64,000 nucleotides of DNA from Chitinophaga pinensis (GCA_943326015.2 CALPRQ020000006.1:1-64000), one strand, 5' to 3'; counted from the stretch's first letter, positions 1 through 14,473 are shown. Notes: generated by a model not told the origin, from the letters alone. A program made the numbers and translations.

Positions 1-806
1 ACCGTCGCGGCGCTGGTCTTGCTCTCGGCAGTGCCCAGGTTGTCCTTGAAGCTGGTCTTGACGGTGATCGCCTTGCCGACCTGCGCCTGCGTCAGCGTGA
101 AGTTCGCACCGGTGGCGCCGGTGATGGCCACACCGTTGGCCAGCCACTGGTAGCTCACGCCCTTGGCAGGCACGCCGTCGGCATCCGATACCACGGCCGT
201 CAAGGTCTTGCCTTGTTGCGCCGTGCCAGACACCGTCACCACGGCCGCATCGTTGACGTTGGCCACCTTGACCGTCGCGGCACTGGTCTTGCTCTCGGCA
301 GTGCCCAGGTTGTCCTTGAAGCTGGTCTTGACGGTGATCGCCTTGCCGACCTGAGCCTGCGTCAGCGTGAAGTTCGCGCCGGTGGCGCCGGTGATGGCAA
401 CACCGTTGGCCAGCCACTGGTAGCTCACGCCCTTGGCAGGCACGCCGTCGGCATCCGACACCACGGCCTTCAAGGTCTGGCCCTGTTGCGCCGTGCCAGA
501 CACCGTCACCACGGCGGCGTCGTTGACGTTGGCCACCTTGGTCGTCGCGGCGCTGGACACGCTCTCGGCCGTGCCCTTCTTGTCGGTGTAGCTGGCCTTG
601 ACGGTGATGGCTTTGCCAACCTGCGCCTGCGCCAGCGTGAAGCTCGCGCCGGTCGCACCCTTGATGGCGACACCGTCAGCCAGCCACTGGTACGCCACCG
701 TACCCAAGCCGTCGGCATCAGCCAAAGTGTTGGTCGCGGTCAGCTTCTGGCCTTGCTTGGCCGTGCCACTGATCTTCACGGTACCGGTAGGGGTTCTGTT
801 TGCCAT
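1..806 (-). CDS. Tandem Ig-like repeat protein, partial (N-terminal end)
   Basis: The reading frame starts at an ATG ending at 806, preceded by an AGGAGA ribosome site, and stays open to the left edge (268 residues seen). It consists of 90-residue units built around a YQWL(A)NGVAI core, GATGA(N/S)FTL and QVGKAITVK, each ending in a VNDAA linker. This pattern is typical of bacterial Ig-like repeats in large secreted or surface adhesins. No N-terminal signal peptide is visible, as in many type I-secreted repeat proteins whose export signal is at the C-terminus; that part lies outside the window. The DNA period is exactly 270 bp, and the two leftmost copies differ at only about ten positions, so the array is young or kept homogeneous. 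Function as an adhesin is inferred from architecture only. Confidence 0.8.
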   Translation of the reverse strand, partial: MANRTPTGTVKISGTAKQGQKLTATNTLADADGLGTVAYQWLADGVAIKGATGASFTLAQAQVGKAITVKASYTDKKGTAESVSSAATTKVANVNDAAVVTVSGTAQQGQTLKAVVSDADGVPAKGVSYQWLANGVAITGATGANFTLTQAQVGKAITVKTSFKDNLGTAESKTSAATVKVANVNDAAVVTVSGTAQQGKTLTAVVSDADGVPAKGVSYQWLANGVAITGATGANFTLTQAQVGKAITVKTSFKDNLGTAESKTSAAT

Positions 807-1239
807 GGTGTTTTCTCCTGAAGATGACTTGTCTCATGGGCCGCAGTTCTGCCAGCGACGCATGAAGCGAAAATGATTGAAAGGTCAATGTCCTGTTCGG
901 TGGTCCGTTTTCCCTGCCAATGCAGTCGGACGAACGAACGCTGAATGCTTAAATTTGAAATATCGGGCGGGCTATCGGTTGCAACATAGGCAAATCGATG
1001 GCGGTGGCAGCCAAGCCAGACGCTGCGAACAGCTGACCGACCGAATCTCGGTACTGACGGGCAATGACTGCAGCTAGACGATATTTCATTTAAATCATAT
1101 TTTTGTAGCCGTAACAGGCAGCACAGGCTAGGTTACCGCTATTTCAATCATCTTTTTACCAGGAAAACATTTAATAACGGCAATCAGCTGATTTCATTCT
1201 ACGTCATGTCCGGAACAGTACGCAAAGGGCGACGCACGA
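807..1239. other. Intergenic region, relatively AT-rich
   Basis: 433 bp separate the divergently read-away repeat protein start (minus strand) from the end of dcd. Composition drops to AT-rich between about 1076 and 1200, unlike the surrounding coding DNA. This stretch must hold the promoter of the repeat-protein gene; I cannot assign its -35/-10 boxes with confidence. A perfect 12-bp palindrome, AATCAGCTGATT, lies at 1182-1193. Short open frames here lack ribosome sites and recognisable content. No RNA gene is seen. Confidence 0.6.
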
Positions 1240-1812
1240 TCAGGCGCGCGGCAGCGTGACGCCCTGCTGGCCCTGGTACTTGCCGCCGCGGTCCTTGTAG
1301 CTGGTTTCGCAGACGTCGTCGGCGTCGCTCTCGAAGAACAGCACCTGCGCGCAGCCTTCGCCTGCGTAGATCTTGGCCGGCAGCGGCGTGGTGTTGGAAA
1401 ATTCCAACGTCACATAGCCTTCCCACTCGGGCTCGAAGGGCGTGACGTTGACGATGATGCCGCAGCGGGCATAGGTGCTCTTGCCCAGGCAGATCGTCAG
1501 CACGTTGCGCGGGATGCGGAAATACTCGACCGTGCGCGCCAGCGCGAAGCTGTTGGGCGGAATGATGCAGGAGTCGCCATGGAAATCGACGAAGCTTTTC
1601 TCGTCGAAGTTCTTCGGGTCCACCACCGTGCTGTGGATGTTGGTGAAGACCTTGAACTCGGGCGCGCAGCGGATGTCGTAGCCGTAGCTGCTGGTGCCGT
1701 AGCTGATGACCTTCTTGCCGTCGACCTGGCGCACCTGGCGCGGCTCGAAGGGCTCGATCATGCCATGCTGCTCGGCCATGCGCCTGATCCATTTGTCGCT
1801 CTTGATGCTCAT
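1240..1812 (-). CDS. dcd: dCTP deaminase
   Basis: The 190-residue product matches the usual length of Dcd, which deaminates dCTP to dUTP and so supplies the route to dTMP. Family hallmarks are visible: the MSIKSDKWI start, the [13 protein letters not shown] segment, and the central C-G-x-I-V-N-V-T-P-x-E-P-E-W-E-G block that forms the nucleotide-binding core with the catalytic Glu. The protein works as a cytosolic homotrimer in the family. It is a single gene here, downstream of nothing obviously related; 118 bp separate its start from the end of the hybrid kinase gene upstream on the same strand. Confidence 0.96.
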   Translation of the reverse strand: MSIKSDKWIRRMAEQHGMIEPFEPRQVRQVDGKKVISYGTSSYGYDIRCAPEFKVFTNIHSTVVDPKNFDEKSFVDFHGDSCIIPPNSFALARTVEYFRIPRNVLTICLGKSTYARCGIIVNVTPFEPEWEGYVTLEFSNTTPLPAKIYAGEGCAQVLFFESDADDVCETSYKDRGGKYQGQQGVTLPRA

Positions 1813-1930
1813 GCAAAAACCCGCCTATCCACTTGATTGACCAGAGAGTACAGCCCCAGATCCGGAAAGCTGCCTCGAAAACCGCCCTGATGGGGCTTGC
1901 CGGACCGGCTGACGGCCACGTTCCCGAAGT

Positions 1931-5539
<3,609 letters not shown>

Positions 5540-5651
5540 GCGATGGACTTCTGTCTGGGGACTCGGTCGGCTTCGGGCGCAAGATCGTCATGCGCGGATT
5601 GCCACTATTGTCCATTATGGATTCGAGCCGGCGCGCCCGTGTCCCAAGACA

Positions 5652-5685
5652 TATCCCAGGGTTATCCCTGTAGCATCCTGGGATA
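5652..5685. repeat. Inverted repeat between exporter operon and kinase gene
   Basis: TATCCCAGG (5652-5660) and CCTGGGATA (5677-5685) form a perfect 9-bp inverted repeat with a 16-nt spacer. It sits between the stop of the ABC permease (5736) and the start of the hybrid kinase (5539), both on the minus strand. There is no U-run, so it is not a canonical terminator; it could be an operator for the kinase gene or an mRNA hairpin. Position in the only gap between the two units is the main argument. Confidence 0.5.
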
Positions 5686-5735
5686 CATGAGAGCAAGCGC
5701 CGCCGGCTGACCCCTGGCCCCCAGCGCCCGGCGCC

Positions 5736-6949
<1,214 letters not shown>

Positions 6950-6950
<1 letters not shown>

Positions 6951-7723
6951 CAGTGCGCCCCCGTGGCGGCCGCTGCGACCCGCGCTGGCGGCAGGCCGAC
7001 CCGATCCGGGTTCGGACGATCGCTTTCGACCCGGCCATCGACAAAGCGCACGATCCGCCCGGCGTAGGCCGCGATGTCGGCCTCATGCGTGACCATCAGC
7101 ACCGTGATGCCTTGCTCCAGGTTGAGGCGCTGGATCAGCTCCATGATCTCGTGGCCGCGCTGGCTGTCGAGGTTGCCGGTCGGCTCGTCGGCCAGCAGCA
7201 CCTGCGGCTGCGTGACGATGGCGCGCGCGATCGCGACCCGCTGCTGCTGGCCGCCCGAGAGCTCGGCTGGCGTGTGGTGGGCCCAGGGCAGCAGGCCGAC
7301 CTGCTCCAGCGCCCGCTGCGCGGCGGCACGGCGGGCAACGGCCGGCTCGCCACGGTAGACCAGCGGCAGCTCGACGTTTTCCAGCGCGGAAGTGCGCGCC
7401 AGCAGGTTGAAGCCCTGGAACACGAAGCCGAAGTAGCGCCGCCGCAGCCGCGCGCGTTCGTCACGCGCCAGCGACTGGACCTCGACGCCGCGGAACCAGT
7501 AGCGGCCGCTGCCGGGCTGGTCCAGCCCGCCCAGGATGTTCATCGTGGTCGACTTGCCCGATCCACTGGGGCCCATGATGGCGACGAATTCACCGGCCTG
7601 GATGTCGAGATCGACCCCCTTCAGGGCCTGGAATGCCGTCTCGCCCGAGCCGTAGGTCTTGCCGATGCCACGCAGGCGGATCAGCGGCACGCCCGCGTCA
7701 GCTATTTCAGCTGTCGGGGTCAA
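6950..7723 (-). CDS. ABC transporter ATP-binding protein (MacB/LolD type)
   Basis: 257 residues. Walker A GPSGSGKST, the ABC signature LSGGQQQRVAIARA, Walker B VLLADEPTGNLDS and the H-loop THEAD are all present, so it should be an active ATPase. It belongs to the LolD/MacB branch, which drives mechanotransmission rather than transport through the membrane domain. I place the start at a TTG whose sequence overlaps the preceding stop (TTGA) and that has GGGAG six bases upstream; a GTG at 7687 is an in-frame alternative that would give a start just before the conserved domain. It is the energising subunit for the permease immediately downstream. Confidence 0.93.
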
Positions 7724-9018
7724 GGCTTGCTCCCGGCGCTGCGCTGGTCGGTGATGACCCGATCGCCTTCCTTGATTTCACCCTCGACGACCTCGGTCAT
7801 GCGCCCGTCGCTGATGCCGGTGCTGACCGCCACCGCGACCAGCTGGCCCTCGCGCAATACCCAGACCTTCTTGGCGCCGGCCTTGCTGTCGGCGCGCGCG
7901 GTCTTGCGCGCGCCAGCGGGCGGGCGCGGCATCATCATGGACAGCACGCTGCCGCCCTGGGCCTGGCCGTTGACCGGCGTGAAGCGCAGCGCGGGGTTGG
8001 GCACCAGCAGCACGCCCCGGCGCTCGGTTGCGACGATGTTGGCGCTGGCGGTCATGCCCGGGCGCAGGCTCAGGTCCTGGTTATCGACCTCGAGGTAGGT
8101 GGTGTAGGTCACGACGTTGTCGGTCTTGGTCGGACCGAAGGCCACCCGGGTGACTTCGGCTGGGTACTGGCGCGTGGGGTAGGCACCGACGCTGAAGCGC
8201 GCCTTCTGGCCGATCTGGACCGCGCCGACATCGGCCTCGTCCACGCTGACCTCGACCCGCATGCGGCGCAGGTCCTCGGCGATCGTCATCAGCGTGACCG
8301 CCTGCAGCGAAGCCGCCACCGCGTTGCCAGGCTCGACCGAGCGTGACAGCACCACGCCGTCGATCGGCGAGCGGATCGAGGCTTTCGAGAGGTTGGTCTC
8401 GTCGGTCGCCAGGGTGGCGCGGGCCTGCACGATGCCGGCGCGCGCGCTGTCCTCGCTGGCGCGCGCCCGCTCCAGCGCGGCGCGGCCGGCATCGAGCTCG
8501 GCCGCCGACGGCACCTTGCCGCCCGACAGGCGCGCGACCTCCTCCAGCCGGGCCAGGCTGGCCTGCGATTCCTTGAGCGTGGCGGTGGCCAGCGCGAGCT
8601 GGGCCTGGGCCGCCGCCAGCGCGGCGCGCGAGCGGCTGACCTGATCCGACAGCTTGGCGGTGTCGAGCTCGACCAGCAGCTGGCCTTGCTTCACCTTGTC
8701 GTTGACATCGACCGAGACGCGCCGCACGGTGCCCGACAGCTCGCTGCCGATGTTGACCGAACGCGTCGGCTGCACCGTGCCGTTGGCCGAAACCGTCAGC
8801 GTGAGGTCGCCGCGCCCGACCGGCTCGGTCACATAGGCCGGCTGCGCCTGTCGCGCCTGGCGCCCCGACCAGTAATAGAAGCCCGCCGCCAGCGCGAGCA
8901 GGACCAGCGCGAGCCCCCACCAGAGCGGACGGCGCCAGCCGCGCTTCGGGCGGTCGGCCCCCAGCAGTTGCGCGACGGCGTCAGAGGCAGGTTGAACGGT
9001 GGCGTCGGTTTTGGTCAT
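7720..9018 (-). CDS. MacA-like periplasmic membrane fusion protein
   Basis: 432 residues of the HlyD/RND-MFP family. A single N-terminal membrane anchor (about 30-48) is followed by a barrel-sandwich hybrid split by a long helical hairpin (about 100-215), and then by beta-barrel and membrane-proximal domains. It would bridge the inner-membrane permease and the outer-membrane factor encoded directly upstream. The stop overlaps the ATPase start by four bases, and only six bases separate it from the outer-membrane gene, so all four components look co-transcribed. Hairpin length and gene order agree with MacA-type adaptors. Confidence 0.92.
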   Translation of the reverse strand: MTKTDATVQPASDAVAQLLGADRPKRGWRRPLWWGLALVLLALAAGFYYWSGRQARQAQPAYVTEPVGRGDLTLTVSANGTVQPTRSVNIGSELSGTVRRVSVDVNDKVKQGQLLVELDTAKLSDQVSRSRAALAAAQAQLALATATLKESQASLARLEEVARLSGGKVPSAAELDAGRAALERARASEDSARAGIVQARATLATDETNLSKASIRSPIDGVVLSRSVEPGNAVAASLQAVTLMTIAEDLRRMRVEVSVDEADVGAVQIGQKARFSVGAYPTRQYPAEVTRVAFGPTKTDNVVTYTTYLEVDNQDLSLRPGMTASANIVATERRGVLLVPNPALRFTPVNGQAQGGSVLSMMMPRPPAGARKTARADSKAGAKKVWVLREGQLVAVAVSTGISDGRMTEVVEGEIKEGDRVITDQRSAGSKP

Positions 9019-9024
9019 GAGGGA

Positions 9025-10512
9025 TCAGGGATTGGGGGCGACATCGGGCGTCCAGCCGCCGCCCAGCGCCAGGTACAGGCGCACATGGTCGGCGCTGAGC
9101 GCGGCGCGGGTGACTTCGAGCTCGCTCTGCGCCGACAGCAGGGTGCGCTGGGTATCGAGCACGGTGCGGAAGTCGATCAGACCGCTGGCGTAGCGCTGGC
9201 GTGCCAGCAGTTCGGCGTTGGCCGCGGCCTCGGCGGCAGCCTGCAGGCGAGCCAGCCGCTCGCGGTCGCCCGCCAGCGCGGCGAGCGCGTCCTCGACCTG
9301 CTGCAAGGCGCCCAGCACGGCGGCCTCGTAGCCGATGCGCGACTGCTCCAGCGCCGCCTGCTGGGCGCGTAGCTGCGCCCGCGCCGCGCCGCCGTCGAAC
9401 AGCGAGGCGCTCAGGCTCGCCAGCAGAGTGCGCGTGAGCGAGGTCAGCTCGAACAGATCGGACGGCCGGGACGCGGCTAGCCCGAGCGAGCCGGCAAGCC
9501 GGAAGCTGGGCCAGCGCGCCGCATCGGCCTGCTCGACCCGCGCCAGCGCCGCCAGCACGCGCTGTTCGGCCACGCGCAGATCGGCACGCTGGCGCAGCGT
9601 CTCGGCCGGGAAGGACAGGACCAGCTCCACCGGGGGCAGCGGCACCGGCTGGGCGGAATCGAGCAGCGGCTGCGTGGCCGTCGGCGGGCGACCGCCGAGC
9701 AGGGCCAGCGCATGCGCGGTCTGGCTCAGGCTGGTGCGCAGCGCCGGAATCTGGGCCCGGGTCTGCTCGGCCGCGGCGCGCGCCTGCTCCAGGTCGAGCG
9801 AGGACGCCAGCCCGGCCTGCACCCGCCAGTCGGTGATCTGCAAGGTGTCTTGCTGGGCCGCCAGGTTGGCGCGCGCGATCGCGAGCCGCGCCTGCAGGCC
9901 GCGCAAGTCGATATAGCTCAACGCGACCTCGGCCGCCAGGTCCACCCGCGCCTGTTCCAGACTGTAGCGCGCGGCCTGCAGCTCGGCTTCGCCAGCAGCG
10001 ACCACGCCGCGCTGGCGCCCTGCCAGGTCGGGGTCCCAGGCCGCGTCGAGGCCGGCGCTCCAGCCGTTGCCCGCCTGCCCCTCACCCACGCGGCGGCGCT
10101 GCACCGCAGCACTCGCACCGACTTCGGGCCAGCGCCCGGCCTGCGCCACATCGCGCAACGCGCGCGCCTGCTCGACGGCGGCCAGCGCGCTGCGCACGCT
10201 GGTGCCGGCCTGCAGGGCCTGCTCGACCTGGGCCATCAGCTCGCTGTCGCCAAAGCCGCGCCACCAGAGCGCGAGCTCGGTCGGGCCTGGCTCGGGCCTG
10301 GACCGGCCGGCATCGAGCGCCAGCATTTCCGCCAACGCTTGCGACCACTGCAGCGGCAGCAAGACCGCAGACGCAGTGGCAGCATCGGTATCGCCCCGCG
10401 CGGCCAGTACCGGCTCGGCGCTGGCCCATCCAACTGCCAGTGCGATCGCGACTCCGACCAGTGCCCGGCCGGCATGACCCGTCGGGCGGAACTGGCGGAC
10501 CGACGCTGTCAT
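9025..10512 (-). CDS. TolC-like outer membrane efflux protein
   Basis: About 495 residues from the chosen start. A signal peptide (roughly 1-38, ending near VLAARG) precedes two outer-membrane-efflux-protein repeats rich in coiled-coil (typical ELQAARYSLEQARVDLAAEVALSYIDLRG and RYASGLIDFRTVLDTQRTLL regions), which form the trimeric channel and periplasmic tunnel. The start at 10512 is preferred because its ATG overlaps the thpR stop (ATGA) and places the signal peptide at the N-terminus; an upstream in-frame ATG at 10539 would overlap thpR by 31 bases. First gene of the exporter set, feeding the MacA/MacB-like proteins. Confidence 0.9.
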   Translation of the reverse strand: MTASVRQFRPTGHAGRALVGVAIALAVGWASAEPVLAARGDTDAATASAVLLPLQWSQALAEMLALDAGRSRPEPGPTELALWWRGFGDSELMAQVEQALQAGTSVRSALAAVEQARALRDVAQAGRWPEVGASAAVQRRRVGEGQAGNGWSAGLDAAWDPDLAGRQRGVVAAGEAELQAARYSLEQARVDLAAEVALSYIDLRGLQARLAIARANLAAQQDTLQITDWRVQAGLASSLDLEQARAAAEQTRAQIPALRTSLSQTAHALALLGGRPPTATQPLLDSAQPVPLPPVELVLSFPAETLRQRADLRVAEQRVLAALARVEQADAARWPSFRLAGSLGLAASRPSDLFELTSLTRTLLASLSASLFDGGAARAQLRAQQAALEQSRIGYEAAVLGALQQVEDALAALAGDRERLARLQAAAEAAANAELLARQRYASGLIDFRTVLDTQRTLLSAQSELEVTRAALSADHVRLYLALGGGWTPDVAPNP

Positions 10513-11054
10513 CGGATCAAGGGGAGTTCGGGTTTGCATCGATGATCAGGATATTGCTGCACTGCATCGTAACGCCAGCGCGCATCGCCCGTGGAGCGGA
10601 CCAGGGCGTAGCCCCGCACCGGCCAGGCAATTGCCGGTGGCTCGGGCGGCATCCAGGCACCGACGGCCGAACGCGCCAGGGTCAGGTGCGGCCGATAGGG
10701 TCTGGCATCGGGCACCAGGCCCAGGCGCTGCAAGGCCTGCCCGAGCGCCACGTGCAGCCGCAGCAGCGGGGGCGGAACCGGGTCGCAGGTCAGCACCGCG
10801 ATGCCGCGCCAGAGTTCAGCCCGGCCCAGCGTCAGTTCGAAGGGCTCGAAATCGACCGCCAGGCCGGCGCGCAGCTCGGCCAGCCGTTCGGATGGCAAGC
10901 TGCCCAGGAAATGCAGGGTCAGGTGCCAGTCGGCTTCGTCATAGCGGCGGGCGACGTCGGGCCAGCCCCAGCGCAGGGCTTGCTCGTGCAAGGCGGCGCG
11001 CACGGCGGCATCGGGCCAGAGGGCCAGAAACAGGCGCGGGCCAGGCTGCGGCAT
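10509..11054 (-). CDS. thpR: RNA 2',3'-cyclic phosphodiesterase
   Basis: 181 residues of the LigT/2H phosphoesterase family. Both catalytic H-x-T-x motifs are visible: HLTLHFLG near residue 44 and HLTLARS near residue 124. Members hydrolyse 2',3'-cyclic phosphate ends of RNA to 2'-phosphates and can also join tRNA halves in vitro. The gene sits between the exported unknown protein and the efflux operon on the same strand, with a four-base overlap to the TolC-like gene. That suggests co-transcription by position, not necessarily a shared function. Confidence 0.93.
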   Translation of the reverse strand: MPQPGPRLFLALWPDAAVRAALHEQALRWGWPDVARRYDEADWHLTLHFLGSLPSERLAELRAGLAVDFEPFELTLGRAELWRGIAVLTCDPVPPPLLRLHVALGQALQRLGLVPDARPYRPHLTLARSAVGAWMPPEPPAIAWPVRGYALVRSTGDARWRYDAVQQYPDHRCKPELPLIR

Positions 11055-11066
11055 GGGCGGCGCGCT

Positions 11067-12035
11067 TCAGTTCACCGCCGCGCTGCCGGCCGGCAGGCGC
11101 GCGAGCTCGCGCCGCTTCATCGCCAGGTAGTCGTCGCGGTCGAGTTCGTGCAACTGCCGTGGGTGGCGCTCGGTCGCATCGAACCAGGCCTGCAGGCGTC
11201 GCTCGGGCCGCTGCGCCGCCGGCAAGTCCAGTGCATCGAGATAGGCCATGACCGCCAGGTAGTAGCGCACCGTGTTGCGCTCGACCGCGCCGCGCAGGCC
11301 TTCGACATGAATCGGGCTGCCGTCGGCGGCGCGACCGACAATGCTGAAACCCACCTTGTCGCGGCCCAGCGTCGCCAGATAGCCCTGCAGCGCCAGCCGC
11401 GCCGTCAGCCCGTAGCGGTAGGAATAGTTCAGGCGCAGGAAGCTGCCACCCGCGGGCAGCGCCGCCAGCTCAAGCGCGATCCGGAAGTCGCGCGTGCCCA
11501 GCGGCCCTTCGGCGGCATCGAGCCGCAAGGCCAGGTAGTCGGGCTGGCTGACCAGGATGCGATAGCTCAGACCCAGGGCAAAGGCGTCGGCCACCGGCTG
11601 GTCATGCTTGCGCCCGATGGCGATCTCCAGGCGCCGGTCCGCGCCCGTCCCCAGCGCCAGGCAATGCTTGACGTTGAGGTGCAGCATCAGGATGTCGCAC
11701 CAGGCCTGGTGCGATTGCAGCGCCGCCGCCGCGACCGCGAACGGCTGCGCGATGACGGCATGGATTTCGCCACTCAGTCGGTCCCCTTGCTGCACCGATT
11801 CGAGCACCATGGGTCGGCCGAAAGCGTTGTTGGCCAGCGCCGCTCGGAGCTCTGACTGGCGGGCGCGCAGGGCGGCGGCATCCTGTGCCCGGGCTGGCTG
11901 GCTCAAGCCCGTTACCGCCAAGGCCAGCGCGAGCAGAACCGGCAGGCAGGCGGCCAGCCTCAGAGGCATGCCGACACCCCAGCGCGCAGATGTTCCTGCT
12001 CGATGCGGTTGCGCTGTGCTGTTGAAGCAGGACAT
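11067..12035 (-). CDS. Exported protein of unknown function
   Basis: 322 residues. I choose the ATG at 12035 because GGGAGGAGG lies just upstream; a longer in-frame extension to 12380 would run antisense through the CLC gene and has low-complexity, non-coding character. A hydrophobic signal segment (roughly residues 25-50, LRLAACLPVLLALALAVTG) ends near QPARAQD. The mature part has no motif I can name with certainty. It contains a conserved-looking stretch around KVGFSIVGR, GLRGAVERNTVRYYLAVMAYL and ATERHPRQLHELDRDDYL. Probably periplasmic. It leads the minus-strand unit containing thpR and the exporter, 12 bp upstream of thpR. Confidence 0.75.
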   Translation of the reverse strand: MSCFNSTAQPHRAGTSARWGVGMPLRLAACLPVLLALALAVTGLSQPARAQDAAALRARQSELRAALANNAFGRPMVLESVQQGDRLSGEIHAVIAQPFAVAAAALQSHQAWCDILMLHLNVKHCLALGTGADRRLEIAIGRKHDQPVADAFALGLSYRILVSQPDYLALRLDAAEGPLGTRDFRIALELAALPAGGSFLRLNYSYRYGLTARLALQGYLATLGRDKVGFSIVGRAADGSPIHVEGLRGAVERNTVRYYLAVMAYLDALDLPAAQRPERRLQAWFDATERHPRQLHELDRDDYLAMKRRELARLPAGSAAVN

Positions 12036-12113
12036 GACCTCCTCCCGGATAAGGCTCAAGCTCATTCTAGGCCGGGGCAAGGCCTCGCGTGCCGATAACA
12101 TCGGTGTCTGTCG

Positions 12114-13364
12114 ATGAAGCCCAAACCCCATTCCACCCTGCCTTTTTCCAGCCTGGCCGCACTCGGACGCGGGCTGCTGCTGGCCGCTGGCGTCGCGCTG
12201 CTGGCCGGCAGCGCATCCGCCTTGTTCCTGCACGCGCTCGACTGGGCCACAGCGACGCGCCTGGCCAGCCCCTGGCTGCTGGCCGGCCTGCCGCTGGCGG
12301 GTTTCGCGGTCGGCTGGGTCTACCTCAAGCTGGGCGGCAGATCGGATGGCGGCAACAACCTGCTGATCGACGAGATCCACCAGCCGCGCCAGGCCTTGCC
12401 GCTGCGCATGGCGCCGCTGGTACTCGCCGCCACCGTCGTCTCACACCTGTTCGGCGCCTCGGTCGGGCGCGAGGGCACCGCGGTGCAGATGGGCGGCGCG
12501 CTGGCCGACCAGATTGCGCGCGCCTTGCGGCTGGCGCGCGAGGACCGCCCCGTGCTGCTGATGTGCGGCATCGCGGCCGGCTTCGGCTCGGTGTTCGGCA
12601 CCCCGCTGGCCGGTGCGGTGTTCGCGCTCGAGGTGCTCGCGGTCGGTCGCCTGCATCATGCGGTGCTGCTGCCCTGCCTGGTCGCGGCCCTGCTGGCCGA
12701 TCGGGTCGCGCTGTCCTGGGGGGTGACGCATTCGCACTACGCGGTCGCGCCGTTCGGATCGCTGTCGCTGCTTCAGCTCGCTGCGCTGCTGCTGGCCGGT
12801 GTGCTGTTCGGTCTGGTGGCGCGACTGTTCGCGGGCGCCAGCCACGCGCTGGCCGACCAGTTCAAGCGCCGCATCGCCTGGCCGCCGCTGCGCCCGCTGC
12901 TGGGCGGCGGCGTGATCGCTGCGCTGGCCTGGGGCCTGGGCGGCGAGCGCTACCTCGGCCTGGGCCTGCCGGTGATCCAGCAGGCCTTCGAGCAGCCGCT
13001 GCCAGCCTGGGACTTCGCGGGCAAGCTCGCGTTCACGGTGGCGTCGATAGGCTCGGGCTTCAAGGGCGGCGAGGTCACGCCGCTGTTCTTCATCGGCGCG
13101 ACGCTGGGCAACGCGCTGGCGCCGCTGCTGCAACTGCCCTTCGACCTGCTGGCCGCGGTCGGCCTGGTGGCGGTGTTCGCGGGCGCAGCCAACACGCCGC
13201 TGGCCTGCACGCTGATGGCGGTCGAGCTGTTCGGCGCCGCGCTCGGCATGCCGGCCGCGCTGGGCTGCGCAGCGAGCTACCTCTGCTCGGGCCCGCTGGG
13301 CATCTACAAGGCGCAACGGCCCGGCGCGGGCAAGGTCGCCAAGCCACCGCCGCCCACGACCTGA
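12114..13364 (+). CDS. CLC-family transporter, fluoride-type (CLC-F-like)
   Basis: 416 residues, with about ten or more hydrophobic segments as expected for a CLC dimer subunit; no CBS domains. The gating-glutamate motif reads GREGT (Glu120). The anion-site motif that is GSGIP in Cl-/H+ exchangers is GGNNLL here (Asn81 in place of the coordinating Ser). The internal proton Glu is replaced by Val (FALEVLAV), and GFKGGEVTPLF stands for the GxFxP loop. Loss of the Ser and of the internal Glu is characteristic of the fluoride/proton antiporter subclade, so fluoride export is the inferred role. There is no clear ribosome site; a small CCGAT/ATCGG hairpin (12092-12104) ends ten bases before the ATG. 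Divergent from the exported unknown protein. Confidence 0.85.
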   Translation: MKPKPHSTLPFSSLAALGRGLLLAAGVALLAGSASALFLHALDWATATRLASPWLLAGLPLAGFAVGWVYLKLGGRSDGGNNLLIDEIHQPRQALPLRMAPLVLAATVVSHLFGASVGREGTAVQMGGALADQIARALRLAREDRPVLLMCGIAAGFGSVFGTPLAGAVFALEVLAVGRLHHAVLLPCLVAALLADRVALSWGVTHSHYAVAPFGSLSLLQLAALLLAGVLFGLVARLFAGASHALADQFKRRIAWPPLRPLLGGGVIAALAWGLGGERYLGLGLPVIQQAFEQPLPAWDFAGKLAFTVASIGSGFKGGEVTPLFFIGATLGNALAPLLQLPFDLLAAVGLVAVFAGAANTPLACTLMAVELFGAALGMPAALGCAASYLCSGPLGIYKAQRPGAGKVAKPPPPTT

Positions 13365-13462
13365 AAAGAAATGGCCGCAGTCGAAGCGGTGCTGCTCAGC
13401 ACGTGGCGCTTGCAAAAGCCAGGCACAAGCCCCATCTGCAACGCGGGATTGGAACTTTCCTG

Positions 13463-13489
13463 TTAGCACTCGATCCAACAGAGTGCTAA
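13463..13489 (+). promoter_or_regulatory. CIRCE operator (HrcA binding site) upstream of rpoH
   Basis: TTAGCACTC (13463-13471), nine-base spacer, GAGTGCTAA (13481-13489): an exact match to the CIRCE consensus TTAGCACTC-N9-GAGTGCTAA. It ends 39 bases before the rpoH ATG. TTAGCA and TAACAT, separated by 18 bp, could serve as sigma-70 hexamers embedded in the two arms, which would let HrcA block the promoter directly. The element is sequence-evident; control of rpoH by HrcA is inferred. Confidence 0.95.
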
Positions 13490-13528
13490 CATTGGGACAT
13501 CCCCACAAGGGAAGGAGGAAGCCATTAC

Positions 13529-14473
<945 letters not shown>

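Noticed and set aside
877..1077. Possible 66-residue gene in the left intergenic region
   Set aside because: No ribosome site, no recognisable content, composition like non-coding DNA.
5655..5680. Similarity to a homing endonuclease site (GGGATAAC core) near the inverted repeat
   Set aside because: Only a short core matches by chance; no such endonuclease gene or intron is present.
12036..12113. Fluoride riboswitch upstream of the CLC-F-like gene
   Set aside because: The conserved GGCGATG and CTGATG blocks of the motif are not present in the 78-bp gap.
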